64,000 nt of DNA from Coriobacteriaceae bacterium. GTDB taxonomy: Bacteria > Actinomycetota > Coriobacteriia > Coriobacteriales > Coriobacteriaceae. The notes under the pieces are model-generated. The model did not search any database, was not told where the DNA came from, and saw only the letters and a program-made list of their open reading frames with translations. The stretch's first letter is position 1. Each line of letters begins with the position of its first letter. Shown here one piece after another: positions 42,508 to 51,309 of this stretch. The stretch is taken from NCBI GenBank assembly GCA_015062655.1, contig SUUG01000002.1, positions 1 to 64,000 of the forward strand. The letters are read 5' to 3'. The position numbers and the translations under genes were made by a program.

Positions 42508-44660
42508 GGGGAGGCGATGAGATGGGTCGCAGGGACGGCATGGACGCGCGCGGGGATGGCGCCGCTTCCAGTACCGGAAGCGCCACCTGGGCCGACACAC
42601 TGCGAAATGACCGCTGGGTGGCTCCGTATTTCCGGCACTACCGCCGCGTGCTCCGGCGCGCGCTCGGGCTGGGCATCCTCGCCGCGCTGCTCGGTTGCCT
42701 GCTCATGTTCGTTTCGGGTTGGCTGATCGGGGCCGCGGCGCGTATGCCGGAGACCATCTTCGTGCTGCTGATCCCCATCGGGATCGTGCAGGTCGTGGGC
42801 ATCAGCAAGCCTGTCGCGGGGTATTTCGAGCGTCTGGCCAGCCACGATTGGGTGCTGCGCATGACGAGCTCGCTTCGGCGCCGGCTGTTCCTCGCGTTGG
42901 AGCGCGAGGCCGCCCGCGGGGTGCGCGGCGGCGTATACGGATCGGGCGAGGCGGCTGAGGCGGCCGTCCTCGGGGCCGGCGACGCCCTGGCGCTCTTGAA
43001 CGAGGATATCGGGCGTGTGCAGAACCTCTACCTGCGCTGCATCTTCCCCATGGTGACGGCTTGGGCCGTGGTGGCCGTGGCTGTGGTGGCCGTGGGCGCG
43101 ATGGATGCGCTGTTCGCGGCCTGGCTGCTGCTCGAGCTGTTCGTGTGCGTTGCGGTGGTCCCCACGGCGGCGCTTGCCGCGGGCGCGCGGGCCCGCCTGC
43201 GCCGCAAGCGCGCGACGGCCGACCTCTACCGCAGCCTCACCGACGCCGTGCTGGGCGCCGCCGACGTGGCGTTCGCCGGCCGCGTCGACGACGTGCTCGC
43301 GCGGTTCACGCGCGAGGCCGCCGCGGTCGCGGAGGAGGACCGCCGGCTCGCCCGCTACGACCGTGCGGAGGGTGTCTTTGTCCGCGCGGTGCTCGCGCTC
43401 GCGGCCGTCGGGCTCACGGTGTGGGCGGCCGGTGCGCTCAGCTTCGAGGCGAACGCGATCCTCGCGACGGTGATCTGCTTCTTCCCGCTGGTGGAGGCCA
43501 TCACGCCCGTGCCCGAGGCGGCGGCCCAGCTGCCCGAGCACGCCTCGGCAATCCGTCGCCTCGCCCCGCTCGATGACGGGGAGGGCGGCGGCGCGGGGGA
43601 TGTTGCGAGTGGAGGCGCAGGTGCCGGTTCGGCCGGTGCTGCAGAGGGTGACGGCGCGCGTGAGGGCGCGTGGGTCGCGGCGGTCGGCGCGGCGGAGCGC
43701 GTGGCGGGCGATGCCACGGGAGTTGCGGGCGCCATGGCGGCCCGTGCTGTGGCGCCTGATGACGAGGTTGCGCTGCGAGAAGGCGACCGGCGCGGGTTCG
43801 GAGCCCCGGCTCTGGGCGGCTTACGCGTTGGAGCCGTCGCCGCGCTAGAGGGTGATTCGGACGGCGTTGGCGTGCCCGCTGACGGCACCGATGGCGTCTC
43901 GGGCGGTCCCGCATGCGGCGCGGGGCAGACGCCGGCGATCGAGCTGCGCGGCGCGACCTTCACCTACCCGGGCAGCGTCCGGCCTGCCGTCGCGGACCTC
44001 GATTTCAACATCGCGCCCGGCGAGCGGATCGCGCTTCTCGGCCGCAGCGGCGCCGGCAAGTCGACGCTCCTCGGTCTCATCCGCGGAGACCTGTCGCCGC
44101 AGGCAGGGGCGGTTGAGCTGTTCGGCTCTGCGCACCCCGGGGCGGATGCCGCCTGCGGGACCATCGGCGTGATCAGCCAGGACCCCCATGTCTTCAACAC
44201 GACGGTCCTGGACAATCTGCGGATCGCGCGCCCGTCGGCGACCGAGCGGGAGGCATGGGACGTGCTCGAGCGCGTGGGTCTGCGCGAGCGCGTCGAGCGG
44301 TTCCCCGACGGCGTTCTGAGCGTGGTGGGGGAGGAGGGCCGGCTGCTCTCTGGCGGCGAGCGGCATCGGCTGGCGCTCGCCCGGATCTTGCTGGCGGACA
44401 CCCCGGTGGTCGTTCTCGACGAGCCCTTCGTGGGCCTCGACCCTTCGACGGAGCGCTCGGTGCTCGATGCCGTGCTGGCCGCGCTTGAGGGGCGTACCCT
44501 GCTCATGGTGACCCACCATCTGCAGGGCGTCGACCGCATGGATCGCGCGGCGTTTCTTGAGGACGGGCGATTCGTCCTCATGGGCGACCCCGCTGAGCTC
44601 GCGCGAACCAGCCACCGCTATCAGCGGCTGCTCGCCCTCGACCGCGGCTTCGCCGGTTAA
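42504..44660 (+). CDS. cydC: Heterodimeric ABC transporter subunit CydC
   Basis: 718 residues; ATG overlapping the cydD stop and preceded by AGGAGG (42519 is a second possible start). The membrane domain spans about 40-350. The ATPase domain starts near residue 475: Walker A GRSGAGKST, signature LSGGERHRL, Walker B VVVLDEPFVGLD. Between them is a linker of about 120 residues rich in Ala, Gly, Val and Asp, which makes the protein about 140 residues longer than usual CydC. Partner of CydD. Confidence 0.93.
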   Translation: MRGGDEMGRRDGMDARGDGAASSTGSATWADTLRNDRWVAPYFRHYRRVLRRALGLGILAALLGCLLMFVSGWLIGAAARMPETIFVLLIPIGIVQVVGISKPVAGYFERLASHDWVLRMTSSLRRRLFLALEREAARGVRGGVYGSGEAAEAAVLGAGDALALLNEDIGRVQNLYLRCIFPMVTAWAVVAVAVVAVGAMDALFAAWLLLELFVCVAVVPTAALAAGARARLRRKRATADLYRSLTDAVLGAADVAFAGRVDDVLARFTREAAAVAEEDRRLARYDRAEGVFVRAVLALAAVGLTVWAAGALSFEANAILATVICFFPLVEAITPVPEAAAQLPEHASAIRRLAPLDDGEGGGAGDVASGGAGAGSAGAAEGDGAREGAWVAAVGAAERVAGDATGVAGAMAARAVAPDDEVALREGDRRGFGAPALGGLRVGAVAALEGDSDGVGVPADGTDGVSGGPACGAGQTPAIELRGATFTYPGSVRPAVADLDFNIAPGERIALLGRSGAGKSTLLGLIRGDLSPQAGAVELFGSAHPGADAACGTIGVISQDPHVFNTTVLDNLRIARPSATEREAWDVLERVGLRERVERFPDGVLSVVGEEGRLLSGGERHRLALARILLADTPVVVLDEPFVGLDPSTERSVLDAVLAALEGRTLLMVTHHLQGVDRMDRAAFLEDGRFVLMGDPAELARTSHRYQRLLALDRGFAG

Positions 44661-45037
44661 GGACGGTGCAGCCGCTAGCGGCGCGCGGCGGCACGCGTCC
44701 GCACATCCCGCCGCCCGACAGAGCCGCACTCCATTGGGCCCGCGCACCTGTTCTTACCGCACGCCCAATGGCCTCGCGCACCGGCAACCTGCGTACACCG
44801 TGCTCGTTCGCCGGCTGCCCTGATCGTCCCGATGGCTGCCAGTGCACGTTGAGCACCCCGGAAACCCGCGCATCCTGCGCGATTTTGCCGACCGCTCTGA
44901 CCTCTCCGCACAGCCGCCGATTGACCCTGTACGCGCCGGCAATCTGCGTGCCCTGCACATTTGCAAGACTCTGAGAGATTGCTCGGTGCTCTCGCGTTGG
45001 TTGGACCGTTCCAGTCCTCCGCACCGCGCCGACCCGA

Positions 45038-45433
45038 GTTGCAAAAATCGCGGCTCTGCACGGATTTCTCCAACAATCGTGCGGCTGTGCACATCAGCGT
45101 ACATAGCCGCACATTTGGCAACCGTGATCATCTGCGGTTTTCTAGTCGCTACTCGAGGTGTCATCCGCACGATGTACATAGCCGTAAGAAACGCAACTCC
45201 CGCCGCGTTTTCGGGCCGACTGCGGGGGTATCGGTCGGTGAATGGCCCCGCGTGCCCGGGGTTCGGCCGGATATTTGCGTTTCTTACGGCTATGTACACC
45301 GAAAACCCGACACTCAAAGTACGAGGTGCAGATCCGCAGATAAATCAGGTTGCATTTCTTGCGGCTGTGTACGCCGATGTACACAGCCGTCATATTGTTT
45401 GGGAAAAACGCGCAGAACCGCAATATCTGCAAC
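45038..45433. repeat. 396-bp compound palindrome
   Basis: The left half (45038 to about 45200) matches the reverse complement of the right half (about 45272-45433) over its whole length. Inner arms 45173-45196 and 45275-45298 are perfect (24 nt). Each outer arm also contains its own dyad of the type CGGCTRTGTAC-N6-GTACAYAGCCG. The element fills most of the noncoding stretch 44661-45603 between cydC and cysE; no gene was found there. Confidence 0.85.
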
Positions 45434-45603
45434 TGGTCTGCGCCCGCACCGGCGTCCATAACCGGCAGCGAACCCGCGCCCAGCACCCGACGCACATCGG
45501 CGCTCGGCTCCCGTCTTCGCACCGGCGAGGCGACCTGCAGCCGATGCGCCACCCGCCAACCGCCAGCAGCAAAACCCAAGGCCTATCGCGCCGCGAACTC
45601 GTC

Positions 45604-46320
45604 CTAGTCGGTCTCCCCCGCACCGCCGCGCAGCCGTTTCACCGCAGCGGCGAGCTCGCGCACCTGCGCCTCGAGCTCGGCGATCCGCTCCTCGTTCTTC
45701 GCGATGTTCTCGCGGTTGTGCTGGCTGTCCTCTTCAACGGGATCCGGGAGGTTCTCGTGGTGGAGCCGCGCGTCGTCCGCGGCCTCCGTCACACGCTGGC
45801 CGTTCCGCCGCACGACGCGCCCCGGCACGCCGACGACGGTGCTCGCGGGCGGCACATCCTTCACCACCACCGAGTTCCCGCCGATGCGCACGTCGTCCCC
45901 GATCACGATGTTCCCGAGCACCTTCGCGCCCGTGCCCACGGTCACACGGTCCCCGAGCGTGGGGTGGCGCTTGCCGTTCTCGTTGCCGGTTCCGCCGAGC
46001 GTCACGCCCTGGTAGAGCACGCAGTCGTCGCCGATGACGGTCGTCTCGCCGATCACCACGCCCATCGCGTGGTCGATGAAGAACCGGCGCCCGATTCGCG
46101 CCGCCGGGTGGATCTCCACGCCCGTCATGAAGCGCGTGAACTGCGACAGCACGCGCGCGAGCCCGCGGGCGCCCCGGCCCCAGAGCCAGTGCTCGAAGGT
46201 GTGCGCCCATTTCGCATGGAGTCCCGGGTAGGAGAGGAAGATGACGAGGGCGGACTGCGCCGCGGGGTCGTTCTGCCGAACGGCGCCGATATCCTCGCGT
46301 ATGGTGGAGATGAAGCTCAT
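45604..46320 (-). CDS. cysE: Serine O-acetyltransferase
   Basis: 238 residues from ATG 46320 (GAAGGG upstream); the in-frame opening to 46740 is noncoding. Core motifs: FFIDHAMGVVIGETTVIGDD, LYQGVTLGGTG and RVTVGTGAKVLGNIVIGDDV, with the His and Asp of the active site and the hexapeptide-repeat left-handed helix. It acetylates serine for cysteine synthesis. The last 55 residues are a predicted coiled coil (NIAKNEERIAELEAQVRELA) not found in the standard enzyme, possibly an oligomerisation or partner-binding tail. No cysK next to it. Confidence 0.93.
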   Translation of the reverse strand: MSFISTIREDIGAVRQNDPAAQSALVIFLSYPGLHAKWAHTFEHWLWGRGARGLARVLSQFTRFMTGVEIHPAARIGRRFFIDHAMGVVIGETTVIGDDCVLYQGVTLGGTGNENGKRHPTLGDRVTVGTGAKVLGNIVIGDDVRIGGNSVVVKDVPPASTVVGVPGRVVRRNGQRVTEAADDARLHHENLPDPVEEDSQHNRENIAKNEERIAELEAQVRELAAAVKRLRGGAGETD

Positions 46321-46669
46321 CGTGGCCCTTCGGCGTCGCGGGCATGCCGCGCGGATACAACGGAACGAAACCACATGGTAGGGCTGCTTCGCGCTAAAGT
46401 CTAGTGGTTCGCTAGGAATAAAGGGGCGAGACCCGGGGAAGAGGCGCGGGCGCCGCGCGCGACGGGCACCGCGTGCCACGGGCAGGCGCCGCACCCCTCC
46501 ACTGCGACGCTTCGGCACATGGGCTTTACATGGCATTCGCACCCTTCGGCACCCCGCCGGCGAGCCGCGGGCGACCGTGCGGATATACTGATCCGCTGAC
46601 GTCCCCGCAGACGACGACCGACCATCCACCGGCCGCCATCGTGCGCCACCACCAAAAGGAGCGCCCGTC
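46321..46669. other. Divergent intergenic region cysE-dedA
   Basis: 349 bp with the divergent promoters of cysE and the DedA gene. I see no T-box, riboswitch or convincing promoter consensus. Confidence 0.4.
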
Positions 46670-47323
46670 ATGGGTTTCATCAACTTCCTCGCCGACCTGC
46701 TCAAAGACCCCCGCGCCGCCATCGCGGGCTGGATCGCCATGGGCCCGCTGTACGCCTACGGCTTCATCTTCCTGATCATCTTCATCGAGACGGGCGTGGT
46801 GTTCATGCCGTTCCTCCCCGGCGACTCCCTGCTCTTCGCCGCGGGTATCTTCGCGCACGAGGCCTCCGGTCCGCTCGACATCTTCCACCTGTTGCTCGTC
46901 GTCTGGATCGCCGCGATCCTGGGCGACCAGATGAACTTCTTCATCGGCCACTTCTTCGGGCAGCGCATCATCGCGTCGGGCAAGATCAAGGTCATGACGC
47001 CCGAGCGCATCGAGAAGAGCGAGGCCTTCCTCGATAAGTGGGGACATCTCGCGATCTTCCTCGGACGCTTCTTCCCGTTCATCCGCACCTTCGTGCCGTT
47101 TCTCGCCGGTGTGGGCGGCATGAAGTGGCATTCGTTCGTGCTCTACAACATCCTCGGCGGCATTACCTGGTCGAGTATCTTCACGCTGCTCGGATACTTC
47201 TTCGGCGGCATCCCGGCGGTGCAGGAGCACTTCGAGATCATCGTGATCGGGATCATCGCGGTGTCGCTGATCCCCGCCGTCGCGGGCGTGGTCCGCGCGA
47301 AGCTCGGCTCGAAGCAGGCGTAG
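46670..47323 (+). CDS. DedA-family membrane protein
   Basis: 217 residues, ATG after AAGGAG. Family motifs are present: FMPFLPGDSLLFAAG (about 43-57), GDQMNFFIGHFFGQRI and FLGRFFPFIRTFVPFLAGVG (about 124-144). There are four to five helices with two re-entrant segments. DedA/VTT proteins act as lipid scramblases or flippases and affect membrane homeostasis and drug tolerance. Stand-alone gene. The 66-bp palindrome copy 2 lies 28 bp downstream and may terminate it. Confidence 0.92.
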   Translation: MGFINFLADLLKDPRAAIAGWIAMGPLYAYGFIFLIIFIETGVVFMPFLPGDSLLFAAGIFAHEASGPLDIFHLLLVVWIAAILGDQMNFFIGHFFGQRIIASGKIKVMTPERIEKSEAFLDKWGHLAIFLGRFFPFIRTFVPFLAGVGGMKWHSFVLYNILGGITWSSIFTLLGYFFGGIPAVQEHFEIIVIGIIAVSLIPAVAGVVRAKLGSKQA

Positions 47324-47349
47324 ACGCCGCGAACCGTCGCCGCGGGCCG

Positions 47350-47419
47350 CTGATGCCGAGCGTTCGTAATTCGGCCTTTTTTCGTCGAAAAAGCGGCAAT
47401 TACGAACGCTCGGCATCAG
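47350..47419. repeat. 66-bp palindromic element, copy 2, perfect 22-bp arms
   Basis: 47350-47371 pairs exactly with 47398-47419 and the interior (TTTTTTCG..CGAAAAA) pairs further. The core 47352-47417 is homologous to 37737-37802. Placed between dedA and ilvE it can act as a terminator in both directions. Confidence 0.9.
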
Positions 47420-47572
47420 GGGCGCCCTGTGGGAGACGTGCCCGCCCCGCATCCGTCGCCCGTCGCGCGTCGCGATTGTTTCCACTTCGCAAAGACCCCG
47501 GACCCTGCCGCGGCGCCGTCCGCGCGGAGTAGAATCGTCTCCCAAAGCAACTTCGCGTGGAAGGACGAGCGT

Positions 47573-48613
47573 ATGGCAACCGAGAAGAAGGACCTGGACT
47601 GGGGCAACCTGAGCTTCGCCTACCAGCCCACCGATTTCAGCTACGCCTCGGAGTGGAAGGACGGCGCCTGGGACGAGGGCGGCCTCACCGAGGACCACAG
47701 CATCACGCTGTCCGAGTGCGCGGGCATCTTCCATTATTGCCAGGAGGTCTTCGAGGGGCTCAAGGCCTACACCACGGCCGGCGGCAGCATCGTCGCCTTC
47801 CGCCCCGACCTCAACGCCGAGCGCATGCACGATTCCGCCGAGCGCCTCGAGATGCCGCCCTTCCCGAAGGACCGCTTCATCGACGCCGTCCGCGAGGTCG
47901 TGGCCGCCAACGCCGCCTGGGTTCCGCCCTATGGATCCGGCGCGTCGCTCTACGTGCGCCCGTTCATGATCGGCTCGGGCGACGTCATCGGCGTGGCGCC
48001 CGCCCCGGAGTACCATTTCCACATCCTCGTGACGCCGGTGGGCCCCTACTTCAAGGGCGGCCTCAAGCCAATCAAGCTCTGCATCGCCACCTACGACCGC
48101 GCGGCGCCGCACGGCACGGGCAACATCAAGGCCGGCCTCAATTACGCGATGAGCCTCAAGTCCACGATGGACGCGCACCGCGCGGGCTTCGCTGAGAACC
48201 TCTACCTCGACTCCGAGAGCCGCACCTACGTGGAGGAGACGGGCGGCGCCAACGTGCTGCTCGTGGCCGCCGACGGCACGCTCGTGGTGCCGAAGAGCCA
48301 CACCGATTCGATCCTGCCCTCGATCACGCGCCGTTCGCTCGTGCAGGTCGCGCAGGATCTCGGGATCGCGGTGGACGAGCGCCCGGTCGAGTGGGCCGAG
48401 GTCAAGGGCGGTGCCTTCGTCGAGTGCGGCCTGTGCGGCACGGCGGCCGTCATCTCTCCGGTGGGCGAGATCCACGAGGGGGATGAGGTCGTGACCTTCC
48501 CGGCCGGTCATGATGAGATGGGCCCGGTCATGACGCGCCTGCGCGAGACCCTCACGGGCATCCAGGACGGTGCCATCGAGGACGAGCACGGTTGGGTGTA
48601 CAAGATCGTCTAG
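47573..48613 (+). CDS. ilvE: Branched-chain amino-acid aminotransferase
   Basis: 346 residues from ATG 47573 with GGAAGG upstream. Class IV aminotransferase of the BCAT type: EVFEGLKAY near residue 59, the PLP lysine in NIKAGLNYA (about 186), EETGGANVLL and the C-terminal ECGLCGTAAVISPVG. Catalyses the last step of Val/Leu/Ile synthesis or first step of breakdown with 2-oxoglutarate. Stand-alone gene. The upstream palindrome at 47350 separates it from dedA. Confidence 0.95.
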   Translation: MATEKKDLDWGNLSFAYQPTDFSYASEWKDGAWDEGGLTEDHSITLSECAGIFHYCQEVFEGLKAYTTAGGSIVAFRPDLNAERMHDSAERLEMPPFPKDRFIDAVREVVAANAAWVPPYGSGASLYVRPFMIGSGDVIGVAPAPEYHFHILVTPVGPYFKGGLKPIKLCIATYDRAAPHGTGNIKAGLNYAMSLKSTMDAHRAGFAENLYLDSESRTYVEETGGANVLLVAADGTLVVPKSHTDSILPSITRRSLVQVAQDLGIAVDERPVEWAEVKGGAFVECGLCGTAAVISPVGEIHEGDEVVTFPAGHDEMGPVMTRLRETLTGIQDGAIEDEHGWVYKIV

Positions 48614-48650
48614 CGGGGCGATGAGCATTTCGTTCTCCCCGTTCGCACGC

Positions 48651-48694
48651 AGGGCCCGGCCGCCTCGGAAGGGGCGTCCGGGCTCTTTGCGTTT
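48651..48694 (+). terminator. Probable terminator of ilvE
   Basis: An imperfect GC-rich stem (about 48651-48666 with 48669-48685) is followed by CTTTGCGTTTT. It lies 38 bp after the ilvE stop. Confidence 0.5.
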
Positions 48695-48866
48695 TCTCGG
48701 GGATGGATCGGCCGTGTGGTTTGGGGGAGCACGGCCCCTTGCCCGCAGGGGGCTCGCCCCGCCCTTGTGTCCGCGCCCTGCTCCTGCCGCCCTCGGTTCC
48801 CGCTTTCGCCCCGCCCCTGCTTTTGCCCCGGCCCCCCATCACCCTCGTCGCACCAGTTCAGACACG

Positions 48867-48895
48867 TTGCGCTTTGCCTTCGGCCCCGTCATACT
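48867..48895 (+). promoter_or_regulatory. Candidate promoter of the surface-protein gene
   Basis: TTGCGC (48867-48872) and CATACT (48890-48895) with a 17-bp spacer, 86 bp before the gene start. The rest of 48695-48866 is GC-rich and featureless. Confidence 0.4.
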
Positions 48896-48980
48896 AGGGG
48901 TGCATCCTTGCGGTCTGACGCAAACGTACTTTAAACACAGCAGTTCCAGCCTTCGAGCTGGGCCAGAACGAGGAGGTACC

Positions 48981-50693
48981 ATGCTTTCGCCCCGTCACCA
49001 AGCGGTCGCGGCCGGCTTGGCCCTGTCGCTCACCTTCGCCGCCGCGGCGGCGCCCCAGGTGGCATCCGCCGACACCCGCACCGTCACCGAGGCCGACGGC
49101 GCCCTCTACGAGCAGGGCGGTACCGGTCTCGTTGAGTCCATCGCATCGCTGTTCGCCGGCAGGACGTCGAGCCTCTCGGCCGTCTCCCTCTCCGATGAGA
49201 TGAAGTACTTCACCGCCTTCGAGAGCGGCAAGAATTACGACCAGGGCCTGAGCTCGGGCGACGGTTACAACGCCATGGGCTACTACCAGTTCGATCGCCG
49301 CTACGCGCTCATTCCGTTCATCGAGCAGGTGTACGCGTACAACCCCACCAAGTACGCGATGTTCGAGGGCGTGCTTCGCCAGGGTAGTGCTATCAAGAGC
49401 AGCAGCGCCCCGCTGTACGACTCCTCATCGCGCAGCCTCACGTCCACGGGCGCGCTCCTGAACGACGCCTGGCATGCGGCCTACCGCGCCGACGCGGCCG
49501 AGTTCTCCGCCTTGCAGGACTCCTACGCTTACAACGAGTATTACAAGCCGGTCGAGAGCACGCTGCGCAACCGGTACGGCCTGGACATCAGCGGTCGGTC
49601 GGACGCGATCAAGGGCCTGTCCTGGGGCATGAGCAACCTGTTCGGGCCGGGAGGCGTGCGCAGGTTCTTCGATTGGGCGAAGGCCGACAGCGGCCTCTCG
49701 AACGACATGTCCGATCGCGAGTTGGCGCTCGCCCTCACAAACGCCGTGATCGACCATATCAAGGAGTACGCGCCGAGTCAGCCGCAGTACTGGAACGGCT
49801 GGATCAACCGATACAAGCGTGAGCAGTCCATCGTGCTGAACTACGTGGCCGAGGACGAGCGGGAGGCTGCGGCCACCGCGCCCGACGCGAGCGCGGAGTC
49901 GGAGCCTGCGGCCCCTTCGGATGGTGACGCGGATCAGGACGGCACGAGCGCCGCGGGCGGCGCCGTCTCTGACGCGGACGCGCCCGGGGAGTCCGCCGCC
50001 GGTTCTGCCGGGGCAGCGGCTTCATCCGATGAGGGACTGACCGTCGAGAAGGATGCCGGCAGCATCGATGACGAGGCTGTTTCACCTGATGCCGACGCGT
50101 CGACGCCTGAGGCGGCACAGCCCTCAGGCGAAGAGACGCCTGATGAGAAGCCCGCCGCGGAAGCACCCGCGACGGATGCCGGCGTCGCGGACGAGGCGCC
50201 TGCCGACAACGAGGGCGCGGTGGCCAGCCAGGATGATTCGGCGTCTGCTGCCGATGCGCAGGCGGATGCCAACACGCAGCCCGAGTCCACTGCCGATCAA
50301 GCGCCCGAGGAGCCTCGCACCTTCACGGTGACCTTCACCTCGAAGGGGGAGGTTGTCGACTCCGCCGAGGTGAGCGCCGGGCAGACCGTGTCGGCCACGG
50401 CCAAGGCCTCTCAGTTCAGCGGCTATTCCTTTGCGGGATGGTATCTAAACGGTGAGCCGTTCGATTTCGACACGCCGATCACGGGCGATACGGAGCTTGT
50501 GGCCTACTATCGCAAGGACAAGGCCGCAGATGAGAAGGGGAAGCCCGAGAAGAGGACGGCCAGCCCCGACGGTCTGCCGCAGACTGGCGACAACGGCGCG
50601 ATGGTCGCGCTGGGTGCCGTCGGCGTGGCCATGGTGGGCGCGTCCGCGGTCGCGCTCGGCGCCAAGCGGCGCCAGGAGGACGCCGGCGCGTAA
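48981..50693 (+). CDS. LPQTG-anchored surface protein with lysozyme-like and Flg_new domains
   Basis: 570 residues; AGGAGG before ATG 48981 decides the start. A signal peptide is cleaved near residue 30 (ASADT). The domain at about 65-285 (DEMKYFTAFESGKNYDQGLS ... GYYQFDRRYALIPFIEQVYA) resembles lysozyme-like or phage-tail cell-wall domains, with the glutamate of FESG a possible catalytic residue. An acidic Ala/Asp/Ser-rich stalk (about 290-440) and a Listeria-Bacteroides (Flg_new/InlB B) repeat (about 446-510, FTVTFTSKGEVVDS ... FAGWYLNGEPF) follow. LPQTG is at 532-536 with a membrane helix and KRR tail. A secreted wall-bound hydrolase or adhesin of the host chromosome. Confidence 0.85.
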   Translation: MLSPRHQAVAAGLALSLTFAAAAAPQVASADTRTVTEADGALYEQGGTGLVESIASLFAGRTSSLSAVSLSDEMKYFTAFESGKNYDQGLSSGDGYNAMGYYQFDRRYALIPFIEQVYAYNPTKYAMFEGVLRQGSAIKSSSAPLYDSSSRSLTSTGALLNDAWHAAYRADAAEFSALQDSYAYNEYYKPVESTLRNRYGLDISGRSDAIKGLSWGMSNLFGPGGVRRFFDWAKADSGLSNDMSDRELALALTNAVIDHIKEYAPSQPQYWNGWINRYKREQSIVLNYVAEDEREAAATAPDASAESEPAAPSDGDADQDGTSAAGGAVSDADAPGESAAGSAGAAASSDEGLTVEKDAGSIDDEAVSPDADASTPEAAQPSGEETPDEKPAAEAPATDAGVADEAPADNEGAVASQDDSASAADAQADANTQPESTADQAPEEPRTFTVTFTSKGEVVDSAEVSAGQTVSATAKASQFSGYSFAGWYLNGEPFDFDTPITGDTELVAYYRKDKAADEKGKPEKRTASPDGLPQTGDNGAMVALGAVGVAMVGASAVALGAKRRQEDAGA

Positions 50694-50722
50694 GCCGGGT
50701 GTCCGCACGCTCACTGTAGGAG

Positions 50723-50758
50723 TGGGGTCCGGAAGCTTTCAAAGGCTTCCGGGCCCCA
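50723..50758 (+). terminator. Terminator of the surface-protein gene
   Basis: A 17-bp stem (50723-50739 with 50741-50758) with one wobble and one bulge, 30 bp after the stop. T-poor tail, but long and stable. Confidence 0.65.
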
Positions 50759-50830
50759 TATCTGTTGATTCTTATATATCATTGGAAAAATTCACCAATA
50801 CAATTCACATCTCATAACGTGGAAAGCCAT

Positions 50831-51005
50831 GTGGTAAGAAATGGCTATTCTGCACTTTTGATTAGGGATGCGAAGACGACCCGGGCATGAGTTGAACATC
50901 TATAGATATTCAAAAGGCCCACTTCGAGAGCTCAGACGCCTGCTCTCCCGGCCAGCGCGCTCCATACGCGCTTCGCATAAGTGCAAAATAGCCATTTCTT
51001 ACCAC
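50831..51005. repeat. Long inverted-repeat element, family member 1
   Basis: Arms 50831-50857 and 50979-51005 (27 nt, one mismatch) enclose 121 nt. The left arm contains AAATGGCT..TGCACTTTT, similar to the element at 56465. The interior holds TTGAACATCTATAGATATTC (about 50892-50911), which aligns to interior segments of the other two members. It fills most of the 616-bp gap between the surface protein and the ABC importer; no gene seen. Confidence 0.85.
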
Positions 51006-51199
51006 CCTGCGCACCGGGGAGCGGTTGCATCGTTCGCATTGCGCTCCATCGCGCTGAAAAAGGCGGAATCGACGCCTTCAGATACGGCTTCGATCCGACG
51101 CGCCGATCTCGACCGTGAGGCCGAGCGCACCCGTCTGCGCCCCTCTCTGAAACAAACGCACGGCCTGTACCAGTGAACTCCATCCTACCTTCACAAAAA

Positions 51200-51247
51200 C
51201 TTTATCTTAATAAAGCACTTGCCTCGAATACTTTAGTTAAGTAAAGT
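51200..51247 (+). promoter_or_regulatory. Promoter with twin CTTTA-N6-TAAAG operators
   Basis: Two 16-bp dyads, 51200-51215 and 51231-51246, both read CTTTA-N6-TAAAG and their centres are 31 bp apart, three helical turns. The second overlaps a candidate promoter (TTGCCT at 51219-51224, 17-bp spacer, TAAAGT at 51242-51247). This is the classic layout for cooperative binding of a dimeric repressor. The regulator is unknown. Confidence 0.7.
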
Positions 51248-51309
51248 ATATCGCGCACCGAAGAAGAATGCCGCGCGTGGGCGCGGCCCGCACGGAAGGA
51301 CCCCACCTC

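Noticed and set aside
44842..46404. 520-codon plus-strand frame across the 396-bp palindrome and cysE
   Set aside because: Its second half is antisense to cysE and the first half is the inverted-repeat DNA; no ribosome site.
46321..47572. T-box or amino-acid riboswitch before cysE or ilvE
   Set aside because: No T-box core or known riboswitch pattern was visible in either leader.
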